DNA of 64,000 nucleotides from JACDAN01 sp963827705 (GCA_963827705.1 CAWHBN010000016.1:248001-312000), one strand, 5' to 3'. Positions 24,391-32,707 are shown, counted from the first letter of the stretch. The notes: generated by a model not told the origin, from the letters alone. Numbers and translations are program-made.

Positions 24391-24396
24391 AGCGTA
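24391..24396 (-). promoter_or_regulatory. -10 box (TACGCT) for aroQ, leaderless geometry
   Basis: TACGCT on minus, six bases before GTG 24384. Confidence 0.45.
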
Positions 24397-24401
24397 GTTC
24401 G

Positions 24402-24428
24402 GGGCAAGTAACAGTGTGTTACTTGCCC
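24402..24428. repeat. perfect 12-bp inverted repeat between aroKB and aroQ
   Basis: GGGCAAGTAACA (24402-24413) GTG TGTTACTTGCCC (24417-24428). No T-run follows on minus, so it is not a classic terminator. Shares GTAACAG.CTGTTAC-type sequence with the copies at 24460 and 17922. Confidence 0.7.
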
Positions 24429-24459
24429 TCGGGGCCGCTGGTGGGGCCGGCTCGGGAGT

Positions 24460-24478
24460 TAGTAACAGTCTGTTACTA
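24460..24478. repeat. inverted repeat over the aroKB stop codon
   Basis: TAGTAACA (24460-24467) GTC TGTTACTA (24471-24478); the aroKB TAG stop (24478-24476) is part of the right arm. A half copy, reading TAGTAACAGTCTGTT on minus, is inside the last codons of accC (17936-17922). Confidence 0.65.
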
Positions 24479-25840
24479 GCCGGCGATCAGCTCGTCGAGC
24501 GCCGCCCGCACCTCGGCCTCCGGGCGCTCGACCCCCCACACCGGCTTCCCCGGCGCCTCGAGGAGGACGAGCCGGATCCGCCCGTCGCGGATCTTCTTGT
24601 CCCGCTGCAGCGCTGCCCACGCCCGCTCGCGGTCGACCGCCACCGGCCGGGGATCGAGCACGGTCTCGACCACTTCCGTGGGAAGACCCGAGAGACGCAG
24701 AGCGGCGAGGAGGCCGAGCGCGACCGCGTCGCCGTGGCGCACCGTGTACAGGGACGCCGCCTCGAGCGCGTGCGCGAAGGTGTGGCCGAGGTTGAGGATC
24801 GCGCGGCGGCCGCCCTCGTAGGGATCCGCCAGGCAGACGGCGGACTTGTACGCCGCGCAGGCGCGGATCATCTCCTCCTCGGGGAGGTCCCAGACAGCGA
24901 TGCCGGCGAGCAGTCCCGTCTTGACCACTTCGGCCATGCCCGCTCGGCGCTCCTCCTCGGGAAGCGTCGAGATCAGCTGCGGATCGATCACGACCTCGTC
25001 GGGGTAGTGGAACGCGCCGGCGAGGTTCTTGCCCTCGCGGAGGTCGACGCCGGTCTTGCCGCCGATCCCAGCGTCCACCTGGCCGACGAGTGTGGTCGGC
25101 GCCGAGATCCACCGGACGCCGCGCATGTACGTGGCGGCGACGAAGCCCGCGAGGTCGGTCGTCGTCCCGCCGCCGTAGCCGACGATCGTCCCGTCCCGGG
25201 AGATGCGCAGGTCGGTCCAGAGTCGCTGGGCTTCCTCGATCGACTTCTCGCGCACCTCGTGCACCTCCGGGGCCTCGAGCGGGTGGAGCTCGAGCGCCGT
25301 CGGGTCGGCGAGCAGCACGTCGCCTGTTGGGCGCGCTCCCGGCTCGATCCGGACGCCGAGCCCCGCGAGGACGACGCCGTCGAGGTCGTCGGCCCGGGCG
25401 TCGGCCGCATCCTCGTACAGGCCACTGCGGCGCTCGTAGAGCTGTCGGAACTGCTCCTCGTCGCTCGCGAGCGGCCTCGCAGACCGGGCCACCCGGTCCC
25501 ACGCAGCGTCGACCTCGACCTCGACGAGCACGGTGAGGGCGTGCTCGCGGAGCGCCTCGCGGATCGCAGGCGTCTCGATCGCGCCGCCGCCGAGCGCGAT
25601 CACGGCGGGCCGCTCGCGCGCGAGCGTCCTCCGCGTCTCCTCGGCCTCGAGCACCCTGAAGCCCTTTTCCCCCTCCCGGCGGAAGAGATCCGGGATCGAA
25701 CGGCGCGTGGACTTCTCGATCTCCTGGTCGAGGTCGACGAACGGCCTTCCGATCAGGTCCGCGACGCGCGAGCCGAGCGTCGTCTTGCCGGCGCCCATGA
25801 AGCCGATGAGGGCGAGGTGGCGGTCTAGGGCGTGCGCCAT
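24476..25840 (-). CDS. aroKB: shikimate kinase / 3-dehydroquinate synthase fusion
   Basis: 454 residues. Residues 1-165: shikimate kinase with P-loop GFMGAGKTT (13-21), VDLDQEIEKS, VIALGGGAIET and ARPLASDEEQFRQLYERR lid. Residues about 190-454: 3-dehydroquinate synthase with GYGGGTTTDLAGFVAATYMRGV, SAPTTLVGQVDAGIGGKTGVD, AGMAEVVKTGLL and the metal His in NLGHTFAHALEA and VRHGDAVALGL. The synthase half lacks roughly 60 residues of the usual N-terminal NAD-binding part. Start overlaps aroC stop by 16 bases. One polypeptide therefore carries pathway steps 2 and 5. Confidence 0.9.
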   Translation of the reverse strand: MAHALDRHLALIGFMGAGKTTLGSRVADLIGRPFVDLDQEIEKSTRRSIPDLFRREGEKGFRVLEAEETRRTLARERPAVIALGGGAIETPAIREALREHALTVLVEVEVDAAWDRVARSARPLASDEEQFRQLYERRSGLYEDAADARADDLDGVVLAGLGVRIEPGARPTGDVLLADPTALELHPLEAPEVHEVREKSIEEAQRLWTDLRISRDGTIVGYGGGTTTDLAGFVAATYMRGVRWISAPTTLVGQVDAGIGGKTGVDLREGKNLAGAFHYPDEVVIDPQLISTLPEEERRAGMAEVVKTGLLAGIAVWDLPEEEMIRACAAYKSAVCLADPYEGGRRAILNLGHTFAHALEAASLYTVRHGDAVALGLLAALRLSGLPTEVVETVLDPRPVAVDRERAWAALQRDKKIRDGRIRLVLLEAPGKPVWGVERPEAEVRAALDELIAG

Positions 25841-26883
25841 GGGATGCGATCGAGGTACGCCCGGTGCGCCGCGAGGAAGTCCTCGAGCGAGTCGCCGCCG
25901 AACTTCTCGCGTGCGGCGCGGGCGAGCTCGAAGGCAACCGACGCCTCGGCGACCACGGCGAGCGCTTCCACTGCCGCGACGTCGCTTCGCTCGACGAGCG
26001 CCTCGGCCGGCTCGCCGCTTCCGAGGTCGACCGATCGCAGCGGGCGCATCAGCGTCGGCAGCGGTTTCATCGCAGCACGCGTCACGATCTCCTCTCCGTT
26101 CGAGACGCCGCCCTCGATCCCGCCTGCGCGGTTGGTCTCGCGCCGGAGCCCCGGGAGGATCTCGTCGTGCGCCTGCGAGCCGCGCAGGCCGGCGAGGCCG
26201 AAGCCGTCGCCGATCTCGACGCCCTTCACCGCCTGGATTCCCATCAGCGCAGCCGCGAGGCGGGCGTCCAGGCGATCCTCCTTGGCTGCGTAGGAGCCGA
26301 GCCCCGGCGGAACGCCTCGAGCGCGGACTTCGACGACACCGCCGACGGTGTCCCGATCGGCCCGGGCGGAGTCGACGTCCCCCATCTCGAGCACCGACCC
26401 CGCGACCTCGACGCCGAGCTCGTGGAGAAGCGCCTTGCAGACGGCACCCGCGGCGACTGTGATCGCCGTCTGGCGCGCACTCGCGCGCTCGAGCGTGTTG
26501 CGCACGTCGTCGTGGCCGAACTTCAGCGCCCCGGCCAGGTCGGCGTGACCCGGGCGCGGCAGGCTGACCGGCTTCGTCCCCTTCCCCTCGGGCTCTCCCT
26601 CCGGCGGCCACGGGCTCATCCCCCAGCGCCAGTTCTCGTGATCCCTGTTCGCGACGACCATCGCGAGCGGCGTCCCGAGCGTCCGGCCGTGGCGCAGCCC
26701 GGCGAGCACCTCGACCCGGTCCTGCTCGATCCCCTGGCGGGGGCTGCGACCGTAGCCCTGCTGGCGCCGCCCGAGATCGGCGTCGATCGCCTCCCTGTCG
26801 AGCTCGAGCCCGGCGGGCAGGCCGGTCAGGATCCCGACGAGCGCCGGGCCGTGGGACTCACCTGCTGTCGCGAGGCGGAGCAC
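25825..26883 (-). CDS. aroC: chorismate synthase
   Basis: Makes chorismate from EPSP with reduced FMN. 352 residues. Signatures: TAGESHGPALVGILTGLPAG at the start, GYGRSPRQGIEQDRVEVLAGLRHG, RPGHADLAGALKFGHDDVRNTLERASARQTA, and C-terminal FGGDSLEDFLAAHRAY. Starts 26 bases inside the end of aroE and runs into aroKB. Confidence 0.97.
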   Translation of the reverse strand: MLRLATAGESHGPALVGILTGLPAGLELDREAIDADLGRRQQGYGRSPRQGIEQDRVEVLAGLRHGRTLGTPLAMVVANRDHENWRWGMSPWPPEGEPEGKGTKPVSLPRPGHADLAGALKFGHDDVRNTLERASARQTAITVAAGAVCKALLHELGVEVAGSVLEMGDVDSARADRDTVGGVVEVRARGVPPGLGSYAAKEDRLDARLAAALMGIQAVKGVEIGDGFGLAGLRGSQAHDEILPGLRRETNRAGGIEGGVSNGEEIVTRAAMKPLPTLMRPLRSVDLGSGEPAEALVERSDVAAVEALAVVAEASVAFELARAAREKFGGDSLEDFLAAHRAYLDRIPWRTP

Positions 26884-27511
26884 TCGACAAGCCTACGGCG
26901 CGCCGCATCACCTCGACCGGCGCCGGCTCGCCCGTCCAGAGCTCGAACGAGGCCGCGCCCTGCGCGACGAGCACCTCGAGCCCGTCCAGCACGCGGGCGC
27001 CGGCGGCTCTGGCCGCCTCGGCCGTGGCCGAGCCGGGGTAGGGCAGGTCGACGAGCGTCTGACCCCGGGCGACCCGCACGACGATCTCGTCTTTCGCCGA
27101 GGTGGCGTTGACGACGAGGTCGGCGCCGGCCGTCTCCGGCGGCCACTCGCCACGGCGGGAGAAGACCGTTGCGCCGGGCAACGCGGCGCGAAAGGCGGCG
27201 GCCGCGCCGCCGTCGCCGACGATCACCGCATGCTCGTGCTCGAGCCCCTCGAGGATCGCCGCGTCGGTGCTGGTGGCGCGGAGCGGATCGAAGAGGAGCG
27301 TGTTGACGGACTCCTCGCTCGCCCCGGCGAGGCGGGCCACGTCCTGCTTGTACGGCGTCGTCACGTTCGCGCCCGCGTATCCGAGCCCGGCCAGTCGTGA
27401 GAGGACATCCTCGAGCTCCTCCCGCTCCACGTCGTATGCCACGTAGGTCCAGTCGAGCCCGAGCGCCTCGAAGGCGGCGTTGTGCATCCGCGGCGACAAC
27501 GAGTGCGCCAC
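26858..27511 (-). CDS. aroE: shikimate dehydrogenase, start uncertain
   Basis: NADPH-dependent reduction of 3-dehydroshikimate. 217 residues from GTG 27511. Substrate-domain motifs HSLSPRMHNAAFEALGLDW and GANVTTPYKQDVARL (catalytic Lys), dinucleotide motif VIVGDGGAAAAFRAAL, and LVVNATSAKDE. Family members start one strand earlier, and that strand (NVALIGKPV) is encoded in frame at 27535-27509 with no ATG/GTG/TTG before it; CTG 27526 is the only near-cognate. The cofactor domain is compact and the whole protein is short (usual about 270). Confidence 0.85.
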   Translation of the reverse strand: MAHSLSPRMHNAAFEALGLDWTYVAYDVEREELEDVLSRLAGLGYAGANVTTPYKQDVARLAGASEESVNTLLFDPLRATSTDAAILEGLEHEHAVIVGDGGAAAAFRAALPGATVFSRRGEWPPETAGADLVVNATSAKDEIVVRVARGQTLVDLPYPGSATAEAARAAGARVLDGLEVLVAQGAASFELWTGEPAPVEVMRRAVGLSSAPPRDSR

Positions 27512-27533
27512 GGGCTTCCCGATCAGCGCGACG

Positions 27534-28469
27534 TTAGTAGCCGTTGGCGTTCAGGTAGTTGATGAACTCGCGCTCCGACGCCGTGAAGAAGTGGTGCACC
27601 TTGTCCGGCTTGCGGGCGAAGAAGAGGTAGTTCGTCTTCGCCGGATGAGCGGCCGCCTGCATCGAGGTGAGCCCCGGATTCGCGATCGGCGTCGGCGGCA
27701 ACCCCGGATGGATCCGGGTGTTGTACGGCGTCGGGTCGGCGAGGTGCGACTCGCGCAGCGACTCGGTTCCCGGGACGTTGAGGCCATAGCGGATCGTCGC
27801 ATCGATCCCGAGCGTCATCCCGGCCTTCAGGCGGTTGTAGATGACGGCCGCGACGAGCGCGCGCTCCTCGGGCGCGATCACCTCTTTCTCGATCATCGAG
27901 GCAATGATCAGGACGTCGTACGACGTGAGGTTCTTCGCGCGGGCGGCGCGGAGATTGAGTTGCGACCAGTTCCGGCGGAACGCCGTCAGCTGCTTGTTCA
28001 CGAGCTGCCGCGTCGTCGTCTTCGCCGTGAACTCGTACGTCGCAGGGAACAGGAAGCCCTCGAGGTTCGGCGGCCTGCCCTCGGTCAGGAACTGGGGCGG
28101 CACCCTGGACGAGCCCGCCGTCAGCGCTCGGTACCGAGTCGGCGAGAGACGGGGCTCGACGTTCCGCCTGGCCTCCGCGATCTTGTTGACCTCGCCGATC
28201 CGGGTCGCCATCTGCTCGCGGGTGAACCCCTCCGGAAAGATGATGCGCAGCGTCTTCGGCGGCGGCGCCACCGGCTTCGGCGGCGGAGCAGCCTCCTCGC
28301 CGCGGCCTCCGAGGATCGCCCAGGCCGAGCCGACGAGGATCGCCAGCACACCGAGGACGAAGGCGAGCGCGATCACCCGGCGCAGGAAGATCCGGCCGTG
28401 CGAGGCCTTCGCCCGGTGGCGCCGCGGCGGGCGCGGCGGAGGGGTCACGGTTGTCGGTTCTTCCACCAT
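27534..28469 (-). CDS. mltG: MltG/YceG-like endolytic transglycosylase, membrane-anchored (copy 2)
   Basis: 311 residues. Proline/arginine-rich cytoplasmic start, one membrane helix (VIALAFVLGVLAILVGSAWAIL), LysM-like KTLRIIFPEGFTREQMATRIGEV, then NLEGFLFPATYEF, catalytic Glu in LIIASMIEKEV, and LPPTPIANPGLTSMQAAAHP. The normal genomic position (ruvX-mltG-aroE). Overlaps ruvX by 25 bases. Confidence 0.93.
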   Translation of the reverse strand: MVEEPTTVTPPPRPPRRHRAKASHGRIFLRRVIALAFVLGVLAILVGSAWAILGGRGEEAAPPPKPVAPPPKTLRIIFPEGFTREQMATRIGEVNKIAEARRNVEPRLSPTRYRALTAGSSRVPPQFLTEGRPPNLEGFLFPATYEFTAKTTTRQLVNKQLTAFRRNWSQLNLRAARAKNLTSYDVLIIASMIEKEVIAPEERALVAAVIYNRLKAGMTLGIDATIRYGLNVPGTESLRESHLADPTPYNTRIHPGLPPTPIANPGLTSMQAAAHPAKTNYLFFARKPDKVHHFFTASEREFINYLNANGY

Positions 28470-28831
28470 TCCAGGTAACTCGTGAGCAGATGCGCGGCCG
28501 CCCGGGCGTCATCGTCGCCTCCCGGCCCGGCCAGCGACGTCGTGAAGCGCTCATCGAACGTCTCGACCGGTACGTCCAGTTCCCGCATCAGGGATTCGAC
28601 AAAACGTTCGGTCTCCTCCGCCTGCGCCCCACGCTCGCCGCGCAGGGTGAGCGGCAGTCCGACCACGACGCGCTCGGGGCTCTCCGCGCGGATCAGGTCG
28701 ACGAGTCGCCTCATGCCGTCCTCGGTGGACGCCTGTTCCACGGATCCGAGCGGCCTGGCGAGCGTCCCGGTTGGGTCGGAGACGGCGACGCCGGTCCGAG
28801 CCGACCCGTAGTCGAGGGCGAGCACCTTCAC
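28445..28831 (-). CDS. ruvX: RuvX/YqgF family putative Holliday junction resolvase
   Basis: 128 residues, RNase H fold. LALDYGSARTGVAVSD carries the first catalytic Asp; VVVGLPLTLRGERGAQAEET and VETFDERFTTSLAGPGGDDDARAAAHLL supply the others. Implicated in 16S rRNA 5' maturation and/or recombination in other bacteria. Between alaS (4-base overlap) and mltG. Confidence 0.92.
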   Translation of the reverse strand: MKVLALDYGSARTGVAVSDPTGTLARPLGSVEQASTEDGMRRLVDLIRAESPERVVVGLPLTLRGERGAQAEETERFVESLMRELDVPVETFDERFTTSLAGPGGDDDARAAAHLLTSYLEWWKNRQP

Positions 28832-31335
28832 TCAGTGGCCGCGATCTCGTTCCTCGCGACCTCGTACGCCGCAGCAAGCCCCTCCGGATCCTTGCCTCCG
28901 GCCTCGGCGAGCGTCGGCCGGCCGCCGCCGCCGCCGCCGATCTTCTCCGCCGCCTTGCGCGCCACCTGCACGGCGTCGAGCCCCTTCTCGACCAGCGACT
29001 GGTCGAGGTTCACGACCAGGTAGGCGCGCCCGTCGTCCACCGAGCCGAGCAGGACCGCGTCGGCCTTCTTCGACTGGCGCAGCTGATCTGACAGGTCCTT
29101 GAGCGCCGAGCCCTTCACGGCCTCGACCTCGGCGACCACGATCCCGTTGGACTCGTCTCTGATGACGACCTCCGCGCCGGCCTTCTCCTTCGGGCCCTTG
29201 GCGAGCTCCTTCCGCGCGCGCTCGAGCTCCGCCCTCGTCTCGTCGAGCTCCTCCGAGCGGGCGCGAAGCGCCGCCCAGGCCTCGCCGGCCGTGATGGCCT
29301 CGATCCGGCGGACGCCCGAGCCCACCGAGCCCTCCGAGAGGATCATGAACGGCCCGATCTCCGCCGTCGAGCGGACGTGCGTCCCGCCGCAAAGCTCGCG
29401 CGAGTACCCGTCGACCTCGACGACGCGCACCTCGTCGCCGTACTTCTCGCCGAAAAGCATCATCGCGCCGAGCTTTCGCGCCTCCTCGATCGGGGTCACG
29501 AACGTTCGTACCGGCCGGTTCTGGAAGACCTTCTCGTTGACGGTGCGCTCGACCTGCGCGCGCTCCTCGGTGGTGAGCGCCTGGTCGTGCTTGAAGTCGA
29601 AGCGGAGCTTGTCCGGCCGAACCGCGGACCCCGCCTGGACGACGTGCTCTCCGAGCGTGTCCCGGAGCGCCTTGTGGAGCAGGTGCGTGGCGGTGTGGTT
29701 CGCCATCGTCGGGAAGCGGACGCTCCAAGGGACGGAGGCCTTGACCCGGTCGCCGACCGCGAATCCCTCGCCGCGCAAGGTCAGGACCTGGTCGTCGCCG
29801 ACGCGAGTCGCACGGACGAGCTCGGCCCGGTCGCCGGTCACCTCGCTCTCGATCCAGCCGCCGTCGGAGACCTGGCCCCCGCCCTCCGGATAGAACGGCG
29901 AGCGCTCGAGCTTCGCCTGGAAGGTGCCGTCGCCGAGGTCTTCGAGCGCCAGGATTGCGGTCAGGACCTCGGTTGTCTCGAAGCCGACGAACTCGGTCGG
30001 CGGCCCGCTCACCCGGATCTCACCCTCGAAAGCAGCGGCCGAGCGCGAACGCTCGCGTTGCTCCGCCATCAGCCGCGTGAACTCCTCCTCGTCCACGGCG
30101 AGGCCCCGTTCGAGCGCCAGCTCGCGGGTCAGCTCCAGCGGGAAGCCGTAGGTGTCGTGGAGCCGGAACGCGTCCTCCCCGGAGATCGCGCCACCGGCGG
30201 CGACCTCCTCGAACAGGCCCATCCCGCGCTCGAGCGTCTGCGAGAAGCGCTCCTCCTCGGCACGGATCGTCTCGGCGATGCGATCGCGGTTCTCCTCGAG
30301 CTCCGGGTACCAGTACGCCATCTGTTCGGTGACCAGGTTCGAGATCCGCCAGAAGTCGTTCAGTCCGATTCCGCGGGCCTGCTGGACTGCCCGGCGGATC
30401 ACGCGACGCAGCACGTACCCCCGCCCCTCGTTCGATGGGAGCACTCCGTCCGCGACGAGGAAGGTCATGCCGCGGCCGTGGTCGGCCATGATCCGGTGGG
30501 CCTTCGTCGCCTTCTCGGAGCTCGTCCATGCGACGCCGCTCTCGGCCTCGATCCAGTCCATCAATGCCTGGAAGCCGTCGGTCTCGTAGACCGTGATCAC
30601 GCTCTGCTGGATCGCAGCCGTGCGCTCGAGCCCCAGACCCGTGTCGATCACGGGCTTGGGAAGGGGCGTCAGGGTGCCGTCGGCGCCGAGATCGAACTCC
30701 ATGAAGACGAGGTTCCAGAACTCCAGATAGCGCTCGCAGGGGCACCCGGGCCCGCAGTCCGGGCGGCCGCACGAGAGCTCGACGCCGCGGTCGTAGTACA
30801 TCTCTGAGCACGGCCCACAGGGGCCTGTCTCCCCCGCCTGCCAGAAGTTCTCGGTGCGCGGGAGGCCGACGATCCGCTCGCGCGGCTGGCCGACCGCCTC
30901 CCACGCGGCGATCGCAACCTCGTCCTCGCCCAGCCCGAGCCCCGGATCCCCGGCGAAGACGCTCACCCAGAGCTTGTCGAAGTCGATGTCGAGCCGGTCG
31001 CGCATGAACTCCCATGCGTGCTCGACGGCGCCTTCCTTGAAGTACTCGCCGATGGAGAAGTTGCCCATCATCTCGAAGAACGAGAGGTGGTAGCCGTCGA
31101 GACCGACCTCGTCGATGTCGGTCGTCCGGAAGACTTTCTGGTAGGTGGTCAGCAGCGTCGCCGGGGGCTCTTTCTGACCCAGGAAATAGGGCTTCAGGGG
31201 TTGCATCCCGGCGCTGATCAGCAGCGTCGAGGTGTCCTCGGGAGGCGGTATCACCGGCGCCGAGGGCAGCCGTGTGTGGCTCTTCTCCTCAAAGAAGCGC
31301 AGGAAGCCTTCGCGGATGTCGGCCGTCGTCCGCAC
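28828..31335 (-). CDS. alaS: alanyl-tRNA synthetase
   Basis: 835 residues. Class II core begins IREGFLRFFEEKSHTRLPSAPV, motif 2 VFRTTDIDEVGLDGYHLSFFEMMGNFSIGEYF, motif 3 GLGLERTAAI. An extra Cys/His-rich insert (CGPCSEMYYDRG..CGRPDCGPGCPC) is visible. Editing domain ANHTATHLLHKAL and CGGTHVRSTAEIG; C-terminal DHHA1-type part with KIGGGGGGRPTLAEAGG. GTG start with TAGAAT six bases upstream. Confidence 0.97.
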   Translation of the reverse strand: MRTTADIREGFLRFFEEKSHTRLPSAPVIPPPEDTSTLLISAGMQPLKPYFLGQKEPPATLLTTYQKVFRTTDIDEVGLDGYHLSFFEMMGNFSIGEYFKEGAVEHAWEFMRDRLDIDFDKLWVSVFAGDPGLGLGEDEVAIAAWEAVGQPRERIVGLPRTENFWQAGETGPCGPCSEMYYDRGVELSCGRPDCGPGCPCERYLEFWNLVFMEFDLGADGTLTPLPKPVIDTGLGLERTAAIQQSVITVYETDGFQALMDWIEAESGVAWTSSEKATKAHRIMADHGRGMTFLVADGVLPSNEGRGYVLRRVIRRAVQQARGIGLNDFWRISNLVTEQMAYWYPELEENRDRIAETIRAEEERFSQTLERGMGLFEEVAAGGAISGEDAFRLHDTYGFPLELTRELALERGLAVDEEEFTRLMAEQRERSRSAAAFEGEIRVSGPPTEFVGFETTEVLTAILALEDLGDGTFQAKLERSPFYPEGGGQVSDGGWIESEVTGDRAELVRATRVGDDQVLTLRGEGFAVGDRVKASVPWSVRFPTMANHTATHLLHKALRDTLGEHVVQAGSAVRPDKLRFDFKHDQALTTEERAQVERTVNEKVFQNRPVRTFVTPIEEARKLGAMMLFGEKYGDEVRVVEVDGYSRELCGGTHVRSTAEIGPFMILSEGSVGSGVRRIEAITAGEAWAALRARSEELDETRAELERARKELAKGPKEKAGAEVVIRDESNGIVVAEVEAVKGSALKDLSDQLRQSKKADAVLLGSVDDGRAYLVVNLDQSLVEKGLDAVQVARKAAEKIGGGGGGRPTLAEAGGKDPEGLAAAYEVARNEIAATE

Positions 31336-31341
31336 GCCTCG

Positions 31342-31347
31342 ATTCTA
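31342..31347 (-). promoter_or_regulatory. -10 box (TAGAAT) for alaS, leaderless geometry
   Basis: TAGAAT on minus, six bases before GTG 31335; same box and spacing as deoB. Confidence 0.55.
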
Positions 31348-31571
31348 GGTGCCGGGTCGTGACACACCCCGACGCTTTCGGCGCTCTTCCGGCACAGACA
31401 CGTGTGTCGGCGCTCGTTACGATCGAATCGGGGAGGAGGCTGGAGGCCCCAGGGGCGGATCAGCGAGGCCCGAGGGCCGGAGACCCACTCCGCCACGAGC
31501 CGAGCGAGCTCGGGAGAACCCACGTGGCCGAAGCGCGCGTCTCCGGCGTGACGTTCCGCCAAGCCCTCCTA
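31348..31571. repeat. structured intergenic element C between sigma factor and alaS
   Basis: About 220 bases with no convincing gene. Paired segments: GTGCCGG 31349-31355 with CCGGCAC 31389-31395; GCCGGAGAC 31476-31484 with GTCTCCGGC 31539-31547; short hairpins GCCCC-A-GGGGC and GGCCC-GA-GGGCC. Its right end, read on minus from the sigma-factor stop, is TAGGAGGGCTTGGCGGAACG, which matches the end of repeat A next to the steA stop at 18 of 20 bases. No matching left arm was found, so it may be a truncated relative. Confidence 0.5.
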
Positions 31572-32318
31572 GGCTACTTCGGACTCTTCGGCGATCTCTT
31601 CGCGGATCTTCTCCAGTGATCGCCTGATCAGCCGCGAGACGTGCATCTGCGAGATGCCGATCTCGGCGGCGATCTGCGACTGCGTGAGGCCGCTGAAGAA
31701 GCGCAGGTGGAGGATCTTCCGCTCGCGCTCGTCGAGCACCTTGAACCCAGGGGCGAGCACGGCGCGATCCTCCGAGATCTCGTACTCGTGCTCGATCGTC
31801 CCGAGCGACTCGAGCGGGTCGAGCTCACCGTCCTCGTCGGAGCCGCCGCCGGTCGAGAGCGACACCGAGGTGTACGCACGGCCGCTCTCGAGCGCCTCGA
31901 GCACCTGCTCCTCCTCGACGCCCGCCGCCTTCGCGAGCTCGGGGATCGTGGGCGAGCGGCCGAGCTGCACCGTCAGCTGCTCGATCAGCTTCGTGACCTG
32001 GACGTTCAGCTCCTGAAGCCCGCGCGGGACGCGCACGGACCAGCCCTTGTCACGGAAGTGCCGCTTGATCTCGCCGATGATGTTCGGCGTCGCATAGGTC
32101 GTCAGCTCGACGCCGCGCTCGACGTCGAACCGGTCGATCGCCTTGATCAGGCCGATGGCGCCGATCTGGACCAGGTCGTCGAGCTGCTCTCCGCGATAGG
32201 CGTACCGGCGAGCGAGTGAGCGGACGAGCGACATGTAGCGCTCGATCAGCACCTCGCGGGCGGCGAGGTCGCCGTCCTCGTGGTAGCGCCTGAGCAGGAT
32301 CTTGTCGTCGGCCGCCAT
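31569..32318 (-). CDS. SigB/SigF-type RNA polymerase sigma factor
   Basis: 249 residues, stress/sporulation sigma-70 subgroup lacking region 1. Region 2: RYMSLVRSLARRYAYRGEQLDDLVQIGAIGLIKAIDRFD and TYATPNIIGEIKRHFRDKGWSVRVPRGLQEL; region 3 about LTVQLGRSPTIPELAKAAGV; region 4 helix-turn-helix LTQSQIAAEIGISQMHVSRLIRRSLEKIR. Two bases downstream of a small RsbW-like gene, the usual anti-sigma/sigma pairing. Confidence 0.93.
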   Translation of the reverse strand: MAADDKILLRRYHEDGDLAAREVLIERYMSLVRSLARRYAYRGEQLDDLVQIGAIGLIKAIDRFDVERGVELTTYATPNIIGEIKRHFRDKGWSVRVPRGLQELNVQVTKLIEQLTVQLGRSPTIPELAKAAGVEEEQVLEALESGRAYTSVSLSTGGGSDEDGELDPLESLGTIEHEYEISEDRAVLAPGFKVLDERERKILHLRFFSGLTQSQIAAEIGISQMHVSRLIRRSLEKIREEIAEESEVA

Positions 32319-32320
32319 GT

Positions 32321-32707
32321 CTAGCCCAGCCCGTCGGTTCCGGTCTGCTTCCGAAGCTCGATCCAGGTCCCGCCGTCGCGTTCCTCGAGCACCCAGCCGT
32401 CGACCACTGCGTCGAGGAGCCGCCGGATCGAGAGTGTGTCGCCGGGCTCCGCGTCGAAGTCGGCGCGCAGCTGCCTGCTGAACGGCCCGAGCTCGGCCGC
32501 GAGGCCACCGTCCAGGACGCGAAGCGTGAGCGTGACCTCCTCGCCGCCGTCGCGGCGGTCGAGCAGGCCGTCGAGCGCGAGCTCCAGTTCCTCGAGATGC
32601 TCGACGGTGAGGTCGAGGCGTGAGGCGACGCCGCCCAGCACGAGGTGAGCCACGCCGTAGTAGGGCCGCTGCCGCGGCATCGTGAGCCTGATCTCGTCCC
32701 GGCTCAT
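32321..32707 (-). CDS. degenerate RsbW-like (GHKL-fold) partner of the sigma factor
   Basis: 128 residues. Secondary-structure order and C-terminal block (LSIRRLLDAVVDGWVLEERDGGTWIELRK) resemble anti-sigma serine kinases RsbW/SpoIIAB. The ATP-site signatures are missing: the N-box position reads LELALDGLLDRRD without Asn/His, and the DxGxG loop reads ELGPFSRQL. Directly upstream of the sigma gene. May bind sigma without kinase activity. A later in-frame ATG (PRQRPYYGV) is another possible start. Confidence 0.55.
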   Translation of the reverse strand: MSRDEIRLTMPRQRPYYGVAHLVLGGVASRLDLTVEHLEELELALDGLLDRRDGGEEVTLTLRVLDGGLAAELGPFSRQLRADFDAEPGDTLSIRRLLDAVVDGWVLEERDGGTWIELRKQTGTDGLG

